Shown in pieces: positions 16,571 through 24,782 of a DNA stretch of 54,657 nt. Source of the DNA: Sphingobacterium sp. UBA7855 (lineage in GTDB: Bacteria > Bacteroidota > Bacteroidia > Sphingobacteriales > Sphingobacteriaceae); NCBI GenBank assembly GCA_002500745.1, contig DLST01000022.1, positions 1-54,657 of the forward strand, read 5' to 3'. The notes under the pieces are model-generated. The model was not told the origin of the DNA. It saw only the letters and a list, made by a program, of their open reading frames with translations, and did not search any database. How positions within the stretch are numbered: position 1 is the first letter of the stretch; the number at the start of each line of letters is the position of its first letter. The position numbers and the translations under genes were made by a program.

Positions 16571-17659
16571 ATGCGGAGCAATTCCTTTTCTTTTGCTCAG
16601 CTCATATTGAAGTCTTTAGGAAGTTGCAGATGCGCTGTTTTTTTAGTTGGCAGTTTGGGACTGCTATTATTTAGGAATATTCGAAAAGCTTTAATCGCTG
16701 CTAAATACTGGCAATTTATTGTCGTTGCTCTTCTCATACTTTTACCAAATATGGTATGGCAATACGTAGATGGCTTTCCAGCTTTGCATATGTTTAATAG
16801 ACTTTACCTGACGCAATTGGATGATCTTACTTTCATTGAAGTAGTATCTGGTCTTTTTTTAGATATCAACCCGATTACATCTATCATGTTAATTCCTACA
16901 TTGATTTTCATTGTAGGAGGTCAAAAAATGAAACATCATTACCGGCCCTTAGCGACTTCAATTTTATTTTCTGTTCTATTTTTAGCGTATTCTAAAGGCA
17001 AAGCCTATTACTTTTTCCCGATTGTTCTAACATTATTGCCATTTGTGGGTGTTTTTTTTGAGCGTATCATTATGCCCCAAAGAAGGTGGTTGTTATATCC
17101 ATTAGGTTTTATTCTATTATTAGGAAGTATGTTGATTCCTTTTGGTCTACCCATTTATTCTTATGTCCACTATATAGATACTATTCACAAATACCTTCCT
17201 AAAAACGTGAAAAATGGCAAGGAGGTTCTTCCTATGCAAGAATACATTACAAAGCAAAAGTGGGAAAGTACTATGCAGGAGTTACGATCCGTTTATGACA
17301 GTTTGCCTGCAAATGAACAGTCGCACTGTCTCATTTGGGGTAAACATTATTCTCAGGCTGGCGCTATCGAGCTGATGAAGAGTACATACAGGCTTCCGAA
17401 TGCCTTTTGCTACCACGGTAGTTTCTACAGTTGGGCACCATTTGGACAAATGCCAAAAACTCTAATAGCCATTTGTTACAACGATACCAGCGAAGAGTTT
17501 TTTTATCCTTTTTTTGAAGAAATCATTCCTGTGAAAAAGTTATATAGTCCATATGCCAGTAACGAAGGATGGGTGCTACAGACGATTTATATCTGCAAAA
17601 AACCTAAACAAAACTTTGACAAATTGAAAGATCTTTTTGCCACGAGAATATTTGAATAA
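16571..17659 (+). pseudogene. 5'-truncated GT39-like (ArnT/PMT-type) membrane glycosyltransferase
   Basis: The 362-codon frame matches only the later part of a family 39 glycosyltransferase: helices with LLPNMVWQYVDGFPALHMF, YSKGKAYYFFPIVLTLLPF and a C-terminal soluble part (CLIWGKHYSQAGAIELM). The family's N-terminal catalytic region, with its acidic residues in the first outside loop, is missing. The frame instead begins in the promoter region of the opposite OmpA gene, so a deletion or rearrangement near 16,570-16,640 likely removed the front. The remainder is intact without stops. It could still be made as a membrane protein, but not as a working transferase. Confidence 0.65.
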
Positions 17660-17891
17660 GCAAACCTATAGATAGGGATGTTATATTTTTTCCAACAATC
17701 ATTTGTTGATAAATTTAAATCCTCTTTAATTTTCAAAACCGTATTGTCACAATCTCAAATAGCGATGGCCATTCTGCTATTTCTGATTATGATCACGTCA
17801 CTGTTATTTTCTTATCCCAAAATAACACTAGAAAATTTTTTTTTATTTAAATTTAGCTGAATCCAGGTAAGACAACTAATAATCTCGGGCA

Positions 17892-18839
17892 ATGCATACT
17901 TCGTATCTACACCTTTTAACATCTAAAAAGGATATTAAGTGTTATTTTTTTATAGCTATTTTTCTTTTATGTACTAATTTGAATCAGCTTTTTGCGCAGA
18001 AAACAACTGCTCTATTAAAAGAGAAAATTGAACGAATAATTTCAACGAAGGATATGAGGGTGGGCGTTTCAATTTTAGCAAATAATGGTCAGGATAGCAT
18101 TTCAATAAACGCTGAAGAGCATTATCCTTTACAAAGTGTTTTTAAACTGCATATTGCTCTCGCAGTGCTCTCTGAAGTAGACAAAGGTAAGTTGTCATTA
18201 AACAAAAAGATAAAAGTTACTGAAAAGGAACTTCTCCCTGACTTTTGGAGCCCGCTTAGAGACGAACATCCAAAAGGGGGAGATTTTACAATAAAAAAAC
18301 TAATTCAATATTCTGTTTCTCAAAGCGATAATGTGGCTTGTGATGTGCTAATTCGCTTGTTAGGCGAACCAAAAACTGTAGAGGACTATTTCAAGAAAAA
18401 CCATATTATTAATAATTTTGAAATTAACTATACCGAAGAGGAAATGCAGTCTAAATGGGAAAATATGTTTCAAAATTGGACAACAGCTAACGCTGCAAGT
18501 GAGCTTTTGATGAAATTCTATACTAATGGAAATAATCTACTATCCCAGCAGAGTTATGATTTTATTTGGAAAACTTTGAGAGAAACAAATACTGGTGAAG
18601 ACAGACTGAAGGGAGCTTTACCAAAAGGAACGGTAGTAGCGCACAAGACAGGATATTCTGGCAAAAACAGCGAAGGAATTACTGCCGCTTTTAATGATAT
18701 CGGAATAGTGTTTCTGCCTAATGGTAAGTATTTTATTATCAGTGTTTTTGTGGCGGATTCTAAAGAGAGCAATGAAGTTAATGCACAAATGATTTCAGCT
18801 ATATCAAAGGCGACTTGGGATTTCTATTTGGAGAAATAA
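17892..18839 (+). CDS. class A beta-lactamase, subclass A2-like
   Basis: The 315-residue protein has a signal peptide ending LFAQ (about residue 36), so it acts in the periplasm. Class A marks are SVFK (Ser82, Lys85; the usual S-x-x-K), SDN (145-147), an acidic stretch TEEEM (181-185) at the omega-loop position and KTG (252-254). The pattern QSVFKLHIALAVL and the YTEEEM stretch fit subclass A2, which contains CfxA, PER, VEB and the CME/CIA enzymes of Bacteroidota, several with extended-spectrum activity. No mobile element or regulator of the AmpR type lies beside it. It is probably a resident gene. Spectrum cannot be read from sequence. Confidence 0.9.
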   Translation: MHTSYLHLLTSKKDIKCYFFIAIFLLCTNLNQLFAQKTTALLKEKIERIISTKDMRVGVSILANNGQDSISINAEEHYPLQSVFKLHIALAVLSEVDKGKLSLNKKIKVTEKELLPDFWSPLRDEHPKGGDFTIKKLIQYSVSQSDNVACDVLIRLLGEPKTVEDYFKKNHIINNFEINYTEEEMQSKWENMFQNWTTANAASELLMKFYTNGNNLLSQQSYDFIWKTLRETNTGEDRLKGALPKGTVVAHKTGYSGKNSEGITAAFNDIGIVFLPNGKYFIISVFVADSKESNEVNAQMISAISKATWDFYLEK

Positions 18840-18926
18840 ATTGGAGTGTACGAAATTAATGTTAAATTAAACCTATTTTTAGGAGAATGGCTAGGAAATA
18901 GATGGATGTTATTCTTGTGCTAAGAA

Positions 18927-19517
18927 ATGAAAAAATCAGCTGTAAACCAATATGTTATCGATAAATTTTCTCATTTTAATTTGAATGAGGAGGAACTTTT
19001 TGAACTTAACAAGATTTTAATCTTTAAAAGATTTCGTCGAAAAGAAATTATTTTTTCATATGGCGAACGCGTCACTACAATCGCTTTAATTATTGAGGGC
19101 GCTGTATATTCAAGTATCCTACAGCCGGATGGTTCCACCCGTATTACCAGTTTGCATTATCCTTCATCTCTGGGAGAAATAATTTTTAATTTTGAAGATT
19201 ACCTTCAAGATCGACCATCTAAGAAAGATTATCGGGTACAGGATGACTGTTTGCTATTGATGCTGGATATTCCAGCAGTTAAACGTCTGTATGAGCAATT
19301 TCCAAGATTTTATCAATTAGAACTAATGATTATTCAACCAAATTTCGTCACCGCCTTGAAAAATATCGAGATTCTACAATCAAAAAATGCAGCAGATAAA
19401 ATAAAACTACTAAAATTTCATGCGCCCGAAGTATTTAAATTATTTCCTTATGGTCATATCGCATCATATCTTGGAATACATCGAAATACGTTCAACAATG
19501 TTATATCAATTTTATAA
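18927..19517 (+). CDS. Crp/Fnr family transcriptional regulator
   Basis: The 196-residue protein has the cyclic-nucleotide-binding beta-roll (about 20-120: FSYGERVTTIALIIEGAVY and SLHYPSSLGEII) and a short C-terminal helix-turn-helix (IASYLGIHRNTFNNVISIL). It lacks the cysteines of oxygen-sensing FNR and the RxS phosphate motif of CRP, as in most Bacteroidota members, so its ligand is unknown. The protein ends right after the recognition helix, slightly shorter than relatives. It follows the beta-lactamase by 87 bases in the same direction and precedes the receiver protein. Confidence 0.85.
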   Translation: MKKSAVNQYVIDKFSHFNLNEEELFELNKILIFKRFRRKEIIFSYGERVTTIALIIEGAVYSSILQPDGSTRITSLHYPSSLGEIIFNFEDYLQDRPSKKDYRVQDDCLLLMLDIPAVKRLYEQFPRFYQLELMIIQPNFVTALKNIEILQSKNAADKIKLLKFHAPEVFKLFPYGHIASYLGIHRNTFNNVISIL

Positions 19518-19595
19518 CTAGTATACTATAAAATGCACAATTTTGTGCATTTTTTTAACGCTATTGTGATGTTAATTTGCTTCATGATTTGTAAA

Positions 19596-19994
19596 ATGAC
19601 TGAAAACAGTATTGGTATCGCAGTGGCAGATGATTCGCCAATTCATAGAAAGCTCATTTCTATTATTTTAAAAAGGGATCCACGTTTCCATCTTCTTGGC
19701 GTTTTTAATAACGGGAGCGATTTAATTTTGGCAACCGATCAAATGGATCTCAAACCTAGTGTATATTTTCTTGACATTTTGATGCCTATTAAGAACGGAG
19801 CTCAAACTACTATTCTGCTGAAAGAGCTGAATCCGAATGCTTTAATTTTTGGATACAGTAGCCTGTTTAGCAGCCCAATGGTGGACCAGATGTATGATAA
19901 TGGTGCGAAGAAGGTATACCAAAAAGGGGAAGAATCTCTTCAGCTAATTTTCGATGAAATATACAAATTCTGTATCTTAGAGTTTGCAGAATGA
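19596..19994 (+). CDS. stand-alone response-regulator receiver domain
   Basis: I start at ATG 19596 (MTENSIGIAVADDSP), giving a 132-residue receiver domain of normal size; the frame upstream to 19533 only adds a hydrophobic extension. Acidic pair Asp12-Asp13, phosphoacceptor Asp60 in FLDILMP, the Ser in GYSSLF (about 95) and Lys in GAKKVYQKG complete the active site. There is no output domain, so it should act through protein contacts, like CheY or phosphorelay carriers. No histidine kinase is nearby. It lies 78 bases after the Crp/Fnr gene. Confidence 0.85.
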   Translation: MTENSIGIAVADDSPIHRKLISIILKRDPRFHLLGVFNNGSDLILATDQMDLKPSVYFLDILMPIKNGAQTTILLKELNPNALIFGYSSLFSSPMVDQMYDNGAKKVYQKGEESLQLIFDEIYKFCILEFAE

Positions 19995-20136
19995 TGCCTA
20001 CCTTACGGCAGTATTAATAAATAAAAAAATACGATAATTATACTTAGTCTAGAAAGAAGTATTTGTTGATTGGTCGTGTCCTACCAGATTATATAACCGT
20101 CCAATGCGGAGAGGTTGAAATTAAATTTTGCAAAAA

Positions 20137-20871
20137 ATGAATGTTAATAAATATGTAAAGGTTTATATGAATTTAATAGATCCAAAAGCGTATATTCTAA
20201 ACTTGACGAATAGCGCAGACCGAGATAATAGGGGTGGTTTCAATAATAGCTTTTATCATTTCATTGCATTTATTTTGGTGTTAGTACCGTTAAACTTATT
20301 TTCTCAAAATATTGTTAGTAAAAAAAAATACACTTATCTGATTAGAGAAGAGATTGGGGATTTAAATAATGACGGTAAAATGGATAAAATTACTGTTAAT
20401 ATGGATACAGCCGATGATTCGCAACCGTTGAGATTACAAATCTTGCTATCAGGACATCATGGAAAGTTAACCATAGCATTAACTTCAGATCAAGCTATTG
20501 AACCGCAATATCCAGTCGAAAACCAAAGAAAGTACAATGGTTTTCAAGTGCCCGATTTTATTATTGAAAAAGGAATTTTAAAAATGTGGCAAGAAATTAA
20601 AGGTGGAAATATAACCTATCACTTCAAATACAATAGAGGTAATTTCGAATTGATTTATGTTGAAAAACTTACTAGTGATATCGCCAAAAGCTATTTTGAT
20701 GAAAACACAATCTTTACAGAAACTAAATTTGATCTCATAAGCGGAATCAGAACCGAAACAGATGAACACTTTGGATCAGGCAAAGTACTTACTGTACGAA
20801 AGAAGACCGTTTTGATAAGGCCTTTGCCAAGATTGCAGGATTTCAAATTTTCTGATAAGAATCGATATTGA
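20137..20871 (+). CDS. hypothetical exported protein with an EF-hand-like loop
   Basis: Start ATG 20137 gives 244 residues. A hydrophobic stretch at about 42-58 (FIAFILVLVPLNLFSQ) looks like a signal peptide but lies unusually far from the start, so the true start may be an unrecognised later codon. GDLNNDGKMDKITV (about 74-87) matches a calcium-binding EF-hand/FG-GAP-type loop with Asp, Asn, Asp, Lys, Asp spacing. The rest is predicted beta-rich without a known motif. Similar proteins in Bacteroidota are annotated only as hypothetical. No operon partner is evident. Confidence 0.6.
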   Translation: MNVNKYVKVYMNLIDPKAYILNLTNSADRDNRGGFNNSFYHFIAFILVLVPLNLFSQNIVSKKKYTYLIREEIGDLNNDGKMDKITVNMDTADDSQPLRLQILLSGHHGKLTIALTSDQAIEPQYPVENQRKYNGFQVPDFIIEKGILKMWQEIKGGNITYHFKYNRGNFELIYVEKLTSDIAKSYFDENTIFTETKFDLISGIRTETDEHFGSGKVLTVRKKTVLIRPLPRLQDFKFSDKNRY

Positions 20872-21284
20872 GGATTGCTCGTTATTTCCCAAATAATTCG
20901 ACATTTGGAGTGGTTTTTCGTATGAATGACCGTATGGGTTCAGAGTCAGTTCAATGTTTGAAAATTGGAGCGCTCTAATCACTCCATAGAAAGAGAAATT
21001 TAGGCCTTTGATGTTCTAACGCGACTTTCCAAATATAGCTTTCATAATAAGTATTTGTAGTAGGCCTCAAATAGGTGCCTGTTCTTTTTTGAATGACAGC
21101 ACTTTAATGTGGTTAAATACATTTTCAAATCCAATAGCTGTGAGCGTAGCCTACTTTTATTCCTATACAGCGATCAATAGTCAATTGCATTGTTTCAATT
21201 GAATAAAATTTTTGAAACATTTGAAACCAAAACGGATCTGGGGTTGTTAATTTAATACTTTTCATAAAATAGGTTAATAATTAG

Positions 21285-21316
21285 AAAAAGCCTTGAGTTC
21301 TCCACTCAGGGTTTTT
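21285..21316 (+). terminator. intrinsic terminator-like hairpin
   Basis: AAAAAGCCTTGAG pairs with CTCAGGGTTTTT across a 7-base loop and ends in a T5 run; the matching A run on the left makes it usable in both directions. It does not directly follow a visible gene. Confidence 0.6.
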
Positions 21317-21430
21317 CTATGTTTTTTAACACATGAGGCTCCCTTCGTTTTAGCAGTGATCAGGTCGTTGGATGTTATTTTAAGGTATACAGTATTGTGC
21401 AAATAATCGAAACTTTTGTAAGGAGGCGAC

Positions 21431-21447
21431 TGTTACATTAAGTAACA
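21431..21447. promoter_or_regulatory. inverted repeat upstream of the AI-2E family gene
   Basis: TGTTAC-ATTAA-GTAACA has perfect 6-base arms about 100 bases before the start at 21545. It could bind a dimeric regulator; nothing in the sequence names it. Confidence 0.3.
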
Positions 21448-21544
21448 TTTGAAAATTACATATTCGAATAAACTATGCGATTATTACATTGTTAATGATG
21501 CAAATTTAAGAGCAAAGCAAAATTAATTTTAGAAATATAAAAAA

Positions 21545-22597
21545 TTGGAAAATAAAGATCCTTTACCACAGATAAACCATCGATTTGCGTCAAGAGTATG
21601 GATAGCCACCGGCATCATATCATTGATAGTCGTCGCCCTCCTGCTATCTTGGAAAGCCAACCAGGTTTTCTTGTATACTTTAGCTGGTGCCATCATTGCA
21701 ATATACTTTCATGGATTTGCAGGTTTAATTGCCCGAAAAACAAAAATACACCCAAAATGGTCACTTCCACTATCTATCATTTTGTCGATCAGCTTTTTAT
21801 TCGGAACTTTTTTTCTAATTGGAGCCCGCGTAACAGGGGAGGTGGTTCAGTTTACCAAAGAAGTTCCTAGTCTAATTGAAGATACTAAAAACTTCATCGA
21901 AGGCAATAGTAACATAAAATTGATTTATGAAAAAATAGCTTCTTCTAAAATAGTCGAGAAAGCGTCACTATTATTTGGTGGATTTTTTAATAGTACAGTC
22001 GGCGTTTTTGGAGATATCTATATTGTGCTATTTATTGGAATTTTTTTCACTGCGGCTCCCGACCAATATAAGACTGGAATTGTAAAGCTTCTTCCAGCCG
22101 ATATGCGTTCTCAAGGCAATAATTTGATAGAAAAAATCGTAAAAAATCTCAGGTCTTGGTTAAAGGGAATGCTATTCTCAATGTTTGTTGTGTTTGTACT
22201 TACGAGCATTGGACTTGCTATTTTGGGTATAGATTTGTGGCTAGTATTAGCTCTTATTGCAGGGCTATTAAGTTTCATACCCAACTTTGGTCCGATTATA
22301 TCTATTATTCCAGCAGCTCTTGTTGCCCTTTCAAATTCCCCATCTGCTGCTTTGTGGGTGATTGTGCTTTATTGTTTTGTTCAGTTGGTAGAAAGCAATT
22401 TTATTACACCCTTGGTGCAACAGGAATTGATCAAAACGCCCCCGGCGTTAATTATCATTTCGCAAGTCTTTGTCGGGATCTGGCTTGGAGCGTGGGGTGT
22501 TATACTTGCTACACCAATATTGGTCATTGTTATGGTGTTGGTACAAGAACTTTATATTAAAAAGCAGGATCAAAAGCAGTCACTTGCTAAATATTAA
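21545..22597 (+). CDS. AI-2E family transporter (PerM/YdiK-like)
   Basis: This 350-residue inner-membrane protein has about eight helices in the AI-2E/PerM pattern: paired N-terminal helices, a soluble section (about 100-150: VVQFTKEVPSLIEDTKNFI) and the conserved C-terminal block LAIIAGLLSFIPNFGPIIS-like (ALIAGLLSFIPNFGPIIS) with VESNFITPLVQQ and the PPALIIISQVFVGIWLG ending. Family members export autoinducer-2 or act in sodium/proton exchange; the role here is open. Translation appears to begin at TTG 21545, because no ATG lies before the first helix. A strong hairpin follows. Confidence 0.82.
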   Translation: MENKDPLPQINHRFASRVWIATGIISLIVVALLLSWKANQVFLYTLAGAIIAIYFHGFAGLIARKTKIHPKWSLPLSIILSISFLFGTFFLIGARVTGEVVQFTKEVPSLIEDTKNFIEGNSNIKLIYEKIASSKIVEKASLLFGGFFNSTVGVFGDIYIVLFIGIFFTAAPDQYKTGIVKLLPADMRSQGNNLIEKIVKNLRSWLKGMLFSMFVVFVLTSIGLAILGIDLWLVLALIAGLLSFIPNFGPIISIIPAALVALSNSPSAALWVIVLYCFVQLVESNFITPLVQQELIKTPPALIIISQVFVGIWLGAWGVILATPILVIVMVLVQELYIKKQDQKQSLAKY

Positions 22598-22676
22598 GTC
22601 CGTCTCCACATAATTATAGCAGTACTATTGCTATCGACTAACTTTGGTAATTCAGGCAAGGTACTGGAGCAAAAAA

Positions 22677-22710
22677 AAATCGCTCGTCAAGCTGATATGA
22701 CGAGCGATTT
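22677..22710 (-). terminator. intrinsic terminator of the beta-glucan locus
   Basis: AAATCGCTCGTCA and TGACGAGCGATTT form a perfect 13-pair stem with an 8-base loop. On the minus strand it is followed by a run of T (plus-strand A9), the classical form, and it lies 20 bases past the stop of the GH16 gene. It may also stop reading from the AI-2E gene. Confidence 0.88.
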
Positions 22711-22730
22711 GAGATTTAGATTGGAGAGTT

Positions 22731-24782
22731 TTAATCCAATAGACCATATACACGCACATAATCTATTTCGAACGTTGCTGGGAATATTGTATCATCTACG
22801 CCCTCTTTGCCCCCCCAGTTTCCACCGACAGCAAGGTTAAGTAACCAATGGAACTTTTGGTCAAATGGCCATTCTTTAAAGCTCCTCTTTTCATTGACAA
22901 AGTGAAAGGTCTCTTGTCCATCAATGAAACCTTTGATATATGTCGGTGTCCAGTCTACACGATAGTTGTGAAATTTCTCAGAAACACCAGACACCTTTTT
23001 TTTACTCGTTTTCTGTGTGTTTATGCTATGGTTATAGGCTTTGGTATGCACTGATATATGCACCATATCCTGATCGTATCCGACATGTTCAAGTATATCT
23101 ATTTCGCCCGACTTGGGCCAATTACCATATTTCATATCAGTGGGAAGCATCCAGATCGCCGGCCAGGTACCAATCCCGCTCGGCAATTTTGCTCGCGCCT
23201 CAAATCTACCATACCTGAAGTCTCCTTTATTCTTGCTGGTCAGCCTTGCAGAGGTATAGGCTTTGCCATCTTTATTTCTTTTTCTTGCCGTAACCTTCAG
23301 GACACCATTTTCCACGATGGAATTTGATGCTGATGCCTCCATGTAATACTGCTGCTCATTGTTGCCCCAGCCGTTGTACAAAGAACCGACATCATAAGAC
23401 CATTTGTTTTTATCGGGCAATCCGGAATAATTAAATTCATCAGCCCATATCGGTGTCGGCGAAAAATGATAGGTTATCTTATTTGCTATAGCTGAATTTG
23501 GCTTTACAAAAAAGGGAATGTTGGCTGTTGCAACCTTGTTGTTTCCATCGTTTGCATAGACAAATAGCCGATAGGCGCCTTCCAGAGGAGGAGCCGTCAA
23601 GAGTGTCCTGTCAACTGCGTTATTATCTATAAAGCCACTTAATCCCTGCGGACGTTCTTCGCGGTCGCCACCTTCTTTAAGATCTGTGCTTTCCTTGAGA
23701 AGCTCCCAACGTATCTGTAATTTGTCGCCGTTGGGATCACTTACAAAGGCTTCTATAGGATAGGATTTACCGGATTCTAGGTAGATAAAATCTTTCGCAT
23801 GCTTATGATTCAATAATAGAGAGTCTAACTGTGGGGCCCGATTATGGGGCCATTGGCCCGACCAAAGGTATTGCATAACATCGACAACCTCATTTTCCTC
23901 ACCTTGCTCAGTAAATAATCCATACCATGTTGGTGTACGTTCCTGTTTTTGTCCCCACAAAAAGACATAAGAGCCCAGACAGTTTTTATCTTGTTCGATA
24001 GCGGCTTCGTATCGACTTTTGTAAACTTTCGCTTTCTCGTGGCTAGTCTCCTCAATAGGAGCTCCCCAAGGTGTTTGCAGGACTTCCCAATGGCCTGTAG
24101 GCCCCCATTCTGTCACAATATAGGGTTTACTCCATCCCGTCTTTTTTAATTGCTCAGGAACAGCGGCAAGGCCACCATATACTTGTACAGAGATCAGGTC
24201 CAGTGCTGTGCATCTGGTTTTAATATAATCAATTTCCTTTTGATTCACACCGGCCAGCATGGTAGTTACCAGATGATTGGGATCTAATTCATGGATCATC
24301 TCGGCGATCGAATTGACAGCATCCCATACTTTTGGGTTACTGTAATGTAGGTTGAGTTCATTGCCGATTCCCCATGCGAGCAGTGCCGGATGATCCTTAT
24401 ATTTCAGGATAATTGTGCGAATATATTCTTTTTGTTTGGCAACAGCTGCCGGATTATTGTAATCGAAGCCATGGCGTTCTGTTTTCACATCGAGCCCTAA
24501 GGTTACCGTGAGGCCCAGCGTTTGTGCTTTATTTAGGATTTCACCAGCTTGCTGGGGTGTCCATGTGCGTATGGAGTTGCCTCCATACGCTTTTAATTTT
24601 TCCAGATTGCTTGTTCCGCCTGCTCCTTTAATGAAGTAAGGCTGTCCATTACGCATTAGTGTAAAACCATTTTCATCTTTAACGATTGTCGATTTAACGG
24701 GTTTGCCTTCCTTTCCCAATGCATAGGAAAGGAAAAGTACGTTTAGCAATATGAATATTAGTGGTCTTGCTGCTGTCATCAT
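22731..24782 (-). CDS. two-domain beta-glucanase: GH-A TIM-barrel glycosidase fused to GH16 laminarinase
   Basis: The 683-residue exported enzyme has a signal peptide (LIFILLNVLFLSYALG). Residues about 30-310 form a (beta/alpha)8 glycosidase of clan GH-A, related to GH2/GH5: GIGNELN gives acid/base Glu142 and VTEWGP the nucleophile Glu225. About 320-428 is an immunoglobulin-like linker. Residues 445-682 are GH16: WGNNEQQYY (472-480), the active site GEIDILEHVG with Glu560, Asp562 and Glu565, and FDQKFHWLLNLAVGGNWGG-like ending in WLLNLAVGGNWGG. GH16 of this type cuts beta-1,3- or mixed beta-glucans. It abuts the susD gene with no spacer, so it is the last gene of this locus. Confidence 0.87.
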   Translation of the reverse strand: MMTAARPLIFILLNVLFLSYALGKEGKPVKSTIVKDENGFTLMRNGQPYFIKGAGGTSNLEKLKAYGGNSIRTWTPQQAGEILNKAQTLGLTVTLGLDVKTERHGFDYNNPAAVAKQKEYIRTIILKYKDHPALLAWGIGNELNLHYSNPKVWDAVNSIAEMIHELDPNHLVTTMLAGVNQKEIDYIKTRCTALDLISVQVYGGLAAVPEQLKKTGWSKPYIVTEWGPTGHWEVLQTPWGAPIEETSHEKAKVYKSRYEAAIEQDKNCLGSYVFLWGQKQERTPTWYGLFTEQGEENEVVDVMQYLWSGQWPHNRAPQLDSLLLNHKHAKDFIYLESGKSYPIEAFVSDPNGDKLQIRWELLKESTDLKEGGDREERPQGLSGFIDNNAVDRTLLTAPPLEGAYRLFVYANDGNNKVATANIPFFVKPNSAIANKITYHFSPTPIWADEFNYSGLPDKNKWSYDVGSLYNGWGNNEQQYYMEASASNSIVENGVLKVTARKRNKDGKAYTSARLTSKNKGDFRYGRFEARAKLPSGIGTWPAIWMLPTDMKYGNWPKSGEIDILEHVGYDQDMVHISVHTKAYNHSINTQKTSKKKVSGVSEKFHNYRVDWTPTYIKGFIDGQETFHFVNEKRSFKEWPFDQKFHWLLNLAVGGNWGGKEGVDDTIFPATFEIDYVRVYGLLD

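Larger units (their letters stand above)
20872..21544. other. intergenic region of 673 bases without a clear gene
   Basis: It holds a terminator-like hairpin (21285-21316) and an inverted repeat (21431-21447). On the minus strand a short start-less open stretch (about 20975-21105) reads KRTGTYLRPTTNTYYESY, which looks protein-like, but it has no initiation codon and I recognise no family. The hairpin sits 400 bases after the previous gene, hinting that a gene between has been lost. Confidence 0.35.

Noticed and set aside
17678..17860. 60-codon plus-strand frame with one hydrophobic segment
   Set aside because: It lies in AT-rich DNA between a pseudogene and the beta-lactamase; Phe/Leu/Ile-rich frames of this size arise by chance here.
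20975..21105. Minus-strand open stretch containing KRTGTYLRPTTNTYYESY
   Set aside because: It has no initiation codon and is short; possible gene remnant, but nothing identifies it.
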